From the NCBI GenBank assembly GCA_029962745.1, contig CM057161.1, positions 5,792,887 through 5,856,886 of the forward strand: 64,000 nucleotides of DNA, written 5' to 3'. The notes beneath the pieces were generated by a model. The model was not told where the DNA came from. It saw only the letters and a program-made list of their open reading frames with translations, and ran no database searches. The DNA comes from Echinometra lucunter. Its lineage: Eukaryota; Echinodermata; Echinoidea; Camarodonta; Echinometridae. A program made the translations under genes and the position numbers. Shown here one piece after another: positions 56,951 through 64,000 of this stretch. Positions within the stretch are counted from its first letter, which is position 1. Every line of letters starts with the position of its first letter.

Positions 56951-59900
56951 ATTGAAATCATCGGCATACAGGGCTTTCTATTTTGGAAATTTTTATTTCC
57001 CTCCACCTTTTAGAAATATTTCATTGCTGTCCTGTTGAGTGCAACTGTGTTCATATCTTCCTTAGATCTCTTGCTGTCATGAATATGAATACTTACGGCA
57101 CTTGTCCTTTTTTTTTTTTTATAGATTAAGTAAGGTTGAACTCTTTTACGTGGAATAGTATGCTGTTTAATAAATGACGTTCTAACGTTCTAACATGTCA
57201 TTGCTATCTCAGGCATTATTACTGTTTTTTATCTTCCTTAGATTACCCAATATTTATTTTTGTTCACGACAAATATTTAGGAAACAGTATAAGAGAGGCT
57301 ATGGATGTCTTTATGATATTTGAAAATATTATCTTATTATGATAATTATTATTTTTGTCTAAAACGATTATTCCTTTTCAGGTGTTCTCATTTCTCTGTC
57401 CCGATGTATATATATATATACCCGCATAATCATAAAAAGTAACTTAGCATTCTTTGCCTGTTCCTACCTATATCATCTTGCATTAATCTGTACTTCAGTC
57501 TGTTACTTCACGGTTTTCACACGTTTGATATGTTACAAATATTCAGTCTGAATATTGATGAGGCAAATTTTAATGCATATTACCGCTTTTCATATGCCAT
57601 GACGCATTATTTATAAAAAACCGAACGTCCTCACAATTCCTTTGCGCTAGCAGAGTGCCCTAGAATCCATAGTGACCTCGTGTAATTCGGAATCGTCTTT
57701 TTTCCTTCTCAAGCTCACCCAAAATACCATCCTCCAAATAACATGATAGTAGAAGATATATATTCTCCTCTTTCTCTTAATGGGGCGAATCCGTGGCACT
57801 TCAAATTTCCTACCGTGACGTGAATACAATATGCATGAAAATTCAATGACATCTTCCTCTTTTCTTCTCCCCCTTAAAAAAAGAAAATAAGCATTCTGTA
57901 AATAGATTGTCTTTTTTTTAAGGGATAAGATCAAAAGCACCCTAAAGAGATATATTTTTTCTTGTTTCCCTTTCCCCCTTTTGTTGGAATAGGAATACAG
58001 TATTTAGGCAGTCTTTTTAGAAAGGGGTAAATGAGAAGTACCATAAAGATATGCATTTAGTAGTACTATAAAGAGATATAATCAGAAAAATGATAAAAAT
58101 CTTGCTCTTTCCTAGGAAAACAGCAATAGACGGTCTCCGTTAAAAAGGAGGCATAATTAAAAGTGCTATAACGAGATGATTTGCCAAAAGTCTTGTGTTC
58201 TTTGAAATATGTAGTTGACGTAAAGAAACATTAATTTTGTAATGAAACCATCCAGTTTATATACATGACGTCTAAATTTCAAATGTATATAGTTTGTGTG
58301 GAATCAGTTTCACCTGGAAAGTTTGAAGGTATCTCGTTTTTACTTCATTTGGAAGATCGACAAAATTAGATACAGGACGGAAATTTTGGAAGTTGAAATT
58401 GTTTGCATGAATCAAGCATCAATTCAAGTTAACATCTAAGGCATTCACGTTTATAAGACACTATATCGAGGTTAAAACAAAAAACAAATACATTTTTTGG
58501 CTGACTGCTAGATGGCAGCTGCTTTTATTAGATATTTAAATGGACTAGAATTTGAAAAAACTCGGGGACAAAATATAATGACGTCTTTTTGTGACCAGTT
58601 ACGTAAGAGAGGAGATTCATAAGCTAATATGAATGTCTCGTATCAAAGATATGACCTTCTTTGCCTTTCCAATCAAACTGTGCGGAATTTTGATTTTTAC
58701 ATATATATTTCAGATTTTCACCGACACAGAGCCATTTATTTCAACCAGCTGCACGCCTGAGAATAACACTGTCAGAGGTACTAACAGGGCAGTTGTTTTG
58801 GATCGCATCACAACACCACCTCTCTTTATGGAAAAATATCCTCTAGTCTTCCACATCGCAAGTCTTGATACGCGACGTTTTTAATCGCTAATTGGTTCTT
58901 ATTTCCTAGAAACGGGCAGCATGATAAAAATGGACTAGACACAACCTCAGGGAGCAATGCATCATTCGGGAAAATATTTTCGTGAATTGCGAGATGTCGA
59001 TATCATTAAAAGGGGTCACGTGCGTTTGGCCACACAAAAACACGAGAGCCTGGTCTACAGTTGCACGCAACTTGAACAGCCTCTTTGTGATAGGAGTGTT
59101 TGTCTGAATTTTCCTCACCTTATCTTTTCTGTTATTCATTCGTCCTTTTGATCCAGTTAGTTTGCTCCAGGTCTCAGTTTAAATTCAATTTTTGATTATC
59201 ACTCCTTGATCGATTGATTTATTTGATACATAATATTAGCTGTGATGATAAGATTGGAGCATTATCATTTTTTGGTATATGCCAGGAAGTTGAACCTTCG
59301 TATCTTTGTCGTCCCTATGGTATCATGGAGCATCAGTTTAATAGAACGGGCTTATAATTTTAGAAAAGGGCTATATTACCATTCACTAGTTCGGAGGGTG
59401 CTTACAGAATCGTACAGTCTTGTAAAGTCTGAGCTAAAATTGATGCATTTAGCGATAGGATAGTGTATATTATATAATGTCTTGGTTATGTAAAACGTCA
59501 TAACTTTCAGTCTCTGCAGCTAAATAGCTACCTTTCAGAGGTAACAGGTCGAGTTTTGCAACATCTTTGTCAGAGGAAAATGTAGCATTGTATAAATGCA
59601 TTTGCCTCGTGAATCCTGGATCTCTAGGGTCCTTGCTTCACCCAGTTTCGGTTCTTTGAAACGCATTGGCCTAAGGCGTTTAAAGCCTGTATAAGGATTT
59701 TGATGGTATTGACAGAGTTCCAGCTGGTTTTATAATTTTAATGATGCAGAAAATAATGGAGGTTATGTCCTTTCAATACGGAGATCTAATTCATGATCTC
59801 TTGAAAAGGGGACACATGAATAGGCAAACTATAATAGACCCAAAGCTCTTATCTCGACATCGCTCTAGGAGCAAATCATCAGAAGATACCAGTTTCAATA

Positions 59901-60726
59901 CAAAATTCCTTTAAAATCCTTTCTTCTTGAAGTTCCCGAATATCGAAATAGTTTGGACACAGCGCGCTAAATATAAATGTAGCATTTATGAAAGATCATA
60001 GATCTTGGGGGAAATCCCGAAATCGAGAAATCTAAGATTTGAGGGAAAATGAATTCACATGAAGAAGATTAGACCTGATTCAATGGCGCTCCATTAATTA
60101 AAGGTTAGAATAAATACATTGTTGAACATGTTGCATGTCTCTATGTCTATGTAGGAAAACATTGTTTTGAAACTGTATGTATTTCCTCATCTGAGAAAGG
60201 CAAGTGGAGGATCAAGAGTTCTCTAATATATGCGACACGCCTGTCAAAAATTTTGCTTGAGGGAAAGGAGGGGGGGGGGGGGGATGGTTAGGCTGCGATC
60301 CGCCACTGAAAAAATTACACATTCATCCTAGGGCAACCAATCGAATGGAAAATGTTTGGTTTTTTTGTGGTCGGTGAACTTTTCTCCTTTCCCGAAGTGC
60401 AATAGCAGATGATGATTACAACCTTGCACTTGCGGTTTAGCTGGCAATAGCCTCAGCCACACCGCAAAACCACTATTACTCCGATATCAAACCGACCAAT
60501 GTCGCTATTAGGAGTGATGTAATTATTGCATTCAGTCTGTCATCCAGCGGGTGTCTGTCTTGACGGTGTGACCTGGGTAACGGGTATCAACTATCGAGCA
60601 GAAAAAGGCCGCTGGCTGTGTGAAAGGCTGGTGGCCACAGACAGTTGCGGAGCGAATGTAATTTGAACGAGTGACGCAAGTTTGCACACATGTCGATTGG
60701 CCGAACGGAAACTTTTAGCGGTAAAT
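56951..60726. other. Anonymous DNA, no convincing gene
   Basis: No known protein. The frame at 58633-58884 contains a pyrimidine/AT stretch ending TATATATTTCAG at 58714, an acceptor-like site. It is followed by about 170 bp of open, less AT-rich sequence (FTDTEPFISTSCTPENN onward) that could be an exon but matches nothing I recognise. A poly-G run lies near 60269-60282. Confidence 0.45.
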
Positions 60727-60753
60727 GGGGGGGGGGGGGGGGGGGGGGGGGGG
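60727..60753 (+). repeat. 27-base poly-G tract
   Basis: Twenty-seven consecutive Gs, followed by AAGGGGGAGGGG. It is the longest homopolymer in the window and a strong candidate for G-quadruplex formation; the length may also be assembly-sensitive. Confidence 0.9.
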
Positions 60754-60787
60754 AAGGGGGAGGGGTGCGGATGTTGAGTTTGGAGGC

Positions 60788-60860
60788 CAGAGAGAGAGAG
60801 AGAGAAAGAGGGAAAACAAACTAGAGAAAGAGAGAGAGAGAGAGAGATGGAGAGGGGAGA
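60788..60860 (+). repeat. (GA)n arrays
   Basis: Two short GA arrays separated by GGAAAACAAACTAG. Purine on plus. Confidence 0.85.
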
Positions 60861-61461
60861 AATAAAATGAATGCCAGAAGAACTTTAGAGAAAGAAGAGA
60901 AACACAAAGATAATGATAGACATGGAAGGGTATGAAAGGTAGGGGAGAGAGAAAGATCAAGAACGGTCAAGCAGCATCTGGTAAGCTACCGGACAAAATA
61001 TGAATACACAAAATACGTTTCCAGACAGCCATATATGAAATGCATAATGTAAATAATAAAAATTGCGAGCTACAGAGAGCTGCATTTTATCGGATAGGAA
61101 ATGATACATACCTAGATGACAAAAGCTGAAGAAAAAAAAAATCCGAAATGTTTTGGTTACCACGGAAAATGCATTTTTTTCCCGTTAAATTGAAAATACA
61201 AATTGGAAAGTGAAAAAAGAAAGATAGACTGAATAGATTCGTTAAAAAGTGCATTGAAAATGCATTCAAAGCTATTCCAGGAGCAATTTGAGAAACAAAT
61301 GTCAGTTATTTATTCATGTTATGGTTTGATATGATCGGCGCCAAAGCAATCATTTGGATGTCCCTAGGGCCCATGCTGTTAACATGGTAAAGCACGGAGT
61401 ATTGCACTTTCCACAGTAGCTGCCAATCCTCAGGTCCAGACTAGTCGAGGAAAACAGAGGC
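60861..61461. other. Anonymous DNA
   Basis: No gene or element recognised. Confidence 0.5.
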
Positions 61462-61804
61462 ATTAAAGGAGAATGATACCCTGGGGAAAAATCAGTTTTA
61501 ATGAAAAGAGAGGATAGAGATAAGCTATTAAAAAAAGTTCTATATAAAAAATGGTTACGAAATGAGAAAGTTACGAAAGTTTGAAAAGTCTCAACTTACT
61601 TTCTATGGTGATCCTCACGTGGACAGTGTTGCTTCAAAATGGCAGGTTTAGAAGGACAACTCTCCATAATGTTTTGCACACAAAATTTCGTATTTTCCCC
61701 ATATCTCAAAGTGTAGCTTGTCTTCTTCTTAGCTCAAGATATATCGTGGAAAAACGCATTTGACACAACATATGTTGAGTTCACAGGTTTCATTCTCTTT
61801 TATG
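61462..61804. mobile_element. About 343 bp short-TIR element
   Basis: The left end GCATTAAAGGAGAATGATACC and the complement of the right end (GCATAAAAGAGAATGAAACC) match over about 20 bp with three differences. The interior is AT-rich without a protein. It abuts the RTE-like fragment that starts near 61808. Confidence 0.5.
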
Positions 61805-61807
61805 CTA

Positions 61808-62935
61808 GGTTCTAATCTGTACTGCTGTATGGAGCTGAGACATGGCCACTGACAGTACAACAAGAAAAAGTTCTTGATGGACTATATACTCGTCTACTGA
61901 GAATAGCCCTGAGCGTTTCTGGAAGGACCGTGTAAGAAACACAGATCTCTACGCAGGCCTGCCAAAACTGTCTGACAAACTACGTGCTAGAAGGTTGAGG
62001 TTAGCAGGGCACAATGTTGTATGGTGGCCCTGAAGTACGCTCGATGACAGGCCATGTGCGACGCAAACTTCACGACCTAGGCGAGAAATTGGCGATCTCA
62101 GTCACCAGTTTCGTGACCCAAGACCTGAAATTCATGTCCCGGGACCCGAAATTCGTGACCCGAGGCGCGAACTTTGCGACAAGGGTTGCAAACTTCACGC
62201 CCTGTAGTCGCGAAATTCGTGATTTGGGTCCTGAATTTCACTGACTTTGGGTCGCAAACTTTGCGACTTAGGTCGCATATTTGACGACCTAGGGTCGTGA
62301 ATTTTTTGTACATGTCTGAGCGGCCATGTGTTGACAGCTGACACAAAGTCACACACGTGCACTACAGACATGCACGTGCTCATCGTATACTACACAGGAT
62401 ATTCACATCCTTCGTACTCGCACCGCTCAGCCATATAAAAAAAATTCACGACCCTAGGTCGTCAAATATGCGACCTAAGTCGCACAGTTTGCGACCCAAA
62501 GTCATGAAATTTAAGACCCAAAGTCACGAATTTCGCGACTACAAGGCGTGAAGTTTGCAACCCTTGTCGCAAAGTTCGCGCTTCGGGTCACGAATTTCCG
62601 GTCCCGGGACATGAATTTCAGGTCGTGGGTCACGAAATTGGTGACCGAGATCGCCAATTTCTCGTCTAGGTCGTGAAGTTTGCGTCGCACATGGCCTGTC
62701 CTCGAGCGTACTTCAGGTTCGTCATCCAGAACTCCCTCCGAGCCCACTCATTCTTTGGGAGCCATTTCAGGGCAAAAGAGGCAAACGTGGTAGAAAGCAG
62801 ACTAACTACATCAGCATGTTAAAGAGAGACACAGGTCTAGACAGTGTTGGGGAACTCAAGACTGCCAGGCTGGACAGACTGGCTTGGAGGGGATACATTC
62901 ATGGTGCCCGTGAAGACATTGGCTAATTCAGCCTA
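61808..62935 (+). mobile_element. RTE-like non-LTR retrotransposon 3' fragment, split by a foldback
   Basis: Left part (61808-62020): VLLYGAETWPLT, then LDGLYTRLLRIALSVSWKD, then LYAGLPKLSDKLRARRLRLA, the conserved C-terminal region after the RT core in RTE/CR1-like proteins. Right part (62726-62935): ILWEPFQGKRGKRGRK, then SMLKRDTGLD, ELKTARLDRLAWRG and a TAA stop at 62924-62926. The two halves are contiguous pieces of one conserved block separated by the 705 bp foldback at 62021-62725. The RT catalytic domain is absent: a 5'-truncated, inactive copy. Confidence 0.82.
62021..62725. mobile_element. 705 bp foldback element, family F copy 2, nested in the RTE fragment
   Basis: It starts ATGGTGGCCCTGAAGTACGC and ends with its near complement. 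Arms of about 285 bp (62021-62307 and 62440-62725) enclose a spacer of about 130 bp rich in ACACGTGCAC-type palindromes. Each arm is a string of degenerate 18-20 bp modules such as CGAAATTCGTGACCCGAGG, CGCAAACTTTGCGACTTAGG and CGTGAATTT. Copy 1 at 51603-51844 has the same ends but far fewer modules. Confidence 0.85.
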
Positions 62936-62960
62936 TGTTCTCCTCGACCTAGTAGTAGTA

Positions 62961-63263
62961 TGCTAGGTTCCCACTGCCGATACGATCAACTCGACTGTCC
63001 CAATCTCTCAAAACCTAGTCTGCAAAAACAGACATAATTATGACACCTGAACACAATTCCATGAGGCTGTGAATGAGCCTACCCATGGCAGTCTCTATTA
63101 CAGTCAAATAATTTGAAACCGCAAGTGACTTGCCATAACTAGGCTCATTCAGGGCTTCATGGAATTGTTGTATTCAAGTGTGAAAATAATGTCTGTTTTT
63201 GCAGACTAGGTTTTGAGAGATCGGGACAATCGAGTTGATCGGATCGGCAGTGGGAACCCACCA
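62961..63263. mobile_element. About 300 bp MITE with about 120 bp TIRs
   Basis: GGTTCCCACTGCCGAT at 62966 and its complement ending at 63258 begin two long arms. Further paired blocks are CTCTCAAAACCTAGTCTGC, AAAAACAGACAT, AATTCCATGA and ATGAGCCTA. A spacer of about 50 bp separates the arms. It lies about 25 bp beyond the RTE-like fragment. No protein, no clear target duplication. Confidence 0.85.
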
Positions 63264-63279
63264 TTAAGGTCACGAGAGA

Positions 63280-63280
63280 C

Positions 63281-63316
<36 letters not shown>
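63280..63316 (+). repeat. (GA)n microsatellite
   Basis: Clean GA array, purine on plus. Confidence 0.9.
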
Positions 63317-63318
<2 letters not shown>

Positions 63319-64000
63319 ACGAACGTAGTAGTTTTGTTCCAAAACATGGTACGTGGTATGTTCATAGATTCATAACGGTGAATAGTTTATTATAATTCCA
63401 TCTGGATTTTTTCAAATTGAAAGACTAAGGAAGGGTTTAATTTTTCAAGAAAATATACATGATGCTCATTGAACATGCTGAATAGAGACTTTGCAGAAGC
63501 ATCTTGAAATTTGGCAAAGTGTCTAACGGGGAGTGAGAAGGGGATGGGGGATGGGGTCCAACATTGGAAATCATCAACGCTAGGTTAAAAAAAAGGTCGG
63601 GTGCCCAGGCCTTCTCAATCCCTCTTCAACGAGCCCTAAAATGTCGTTGACATAAGCTGCATCTATATTTTGAACCTATCCCATCCCATGGGATACTCGA
63701 GGCATCAACAAAGTACTGCTACGCTATTACCTTGACTTATTCTAAGCTGCCTGATGGCTCTTGAAGCGTTCAAGGAGATATTGCTTACCAGGTACGTTTG
63801 TACTTACCTTGCGAAGTGTGACAAATGTAGATTAATCAGATAACGTCTGGAAAGTCGCGGACACCAATGCCTCGGCTAAATCTTGAAAGAGAAACCTTTC
63901 TTTGATGAACAGTCCTGGGTTGTAGCACTGGACCACGACTCCTCATTCGGAAGCGCCCAATGCGTAAGACGCCATTAATCGTGAAAAAGGGGCTTACCGG
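63317..64000. other. Anonymous DNA to window end
   Basis: No gene or element recognised. Confidence 0.5.

Overview
This 64 kb window looks like intergenic or intronic DNA from a metazoan nuclear genome, AT-rich and dense in transposable elements. The repeat set points to a marine invertebrate deuterostome, most likely an echinoderm such as a sea urchin. It includes (GA)n arrays, long poly-G runs, an L2/Crack-type non-LTR retrotransposon, tRNA-derived SINEs, many short TIR elements and foldback elements. The phylum is inference from repeat style and is not proven by any host gene. I found no convincing host protein-coding gene, rRNA, functional tRNA or CRISPR array. Every recognisable protein is transposon-derived and broken.

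Layout. 1-4.9 kb: anonymous DNA with a CRE-CCAAT-TATA cluster at 3139-3173. 4.9-7.9 kb: a tandem array of hairpin units, a cluster of short palindromic motifs, and a tandem array split by a 343 bp TIR element (family A, copy 1). 7.9-20 kb: mostly anonymous, with GA arrays, a SINE-like tail, two short inverted-repeat elements and copy 1 of a G-rich dispersed repeat. 20-20.9 kb: family A copy 2 in opposite orientation beside a possible LTR-like promoter/polyA region. 23-26.5 kb: a direct duplication, then a Tc1/mariner element with TA target sites and a decayed minus-strand transposase, interrupted by two further TIR elements. 26.5-27.8 kb: a long pyrimidine-rich stretch. 28-32.5 kb: diverged tandem duplications, the second, expanded copy of the G-rich repeat, and a 154 bp MITE. 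36.2-41.2 kb: a tRNA-derived SINE and an almost complete L2/Crack/CR1-group retrotransposon (APE endonuclease plus reverse transcriptase, two single-base frameshifts) with an 858 bp TTAA-flanked element in its 3' UTR.

41.3-45.3 kb is the most striking part: a 4.05 kb near-perfect inverted repeat. Each arm is a tandem array of about 385 bp monomers (4 in one arm, 6 in the other), and each monomer carries clustered AGGTCA half-sites. 45.4-46.9 kb: a 1.5 kb TIR element. 47.1-48.3 kb: a 5'-truncated non-LTR fragment. 50.6-51.8 kb: a minus-strand SINE and a small foldback element. 61.4-63.3 kb: an RTE-like retrotransposon 3' fragment split by a 705 bp foldback of the same family, with a MITE on each side.

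There is no operon-like or pathway logic. The window is a stratigraphy of mobile elements, several nested inside others, which gives relative insertion order. The best candidates for something undescribed are the giant inverted repeat with reiterated nuclear-receptor-type half-sites, and the foldback family at 51.6 and 62.0 kb.
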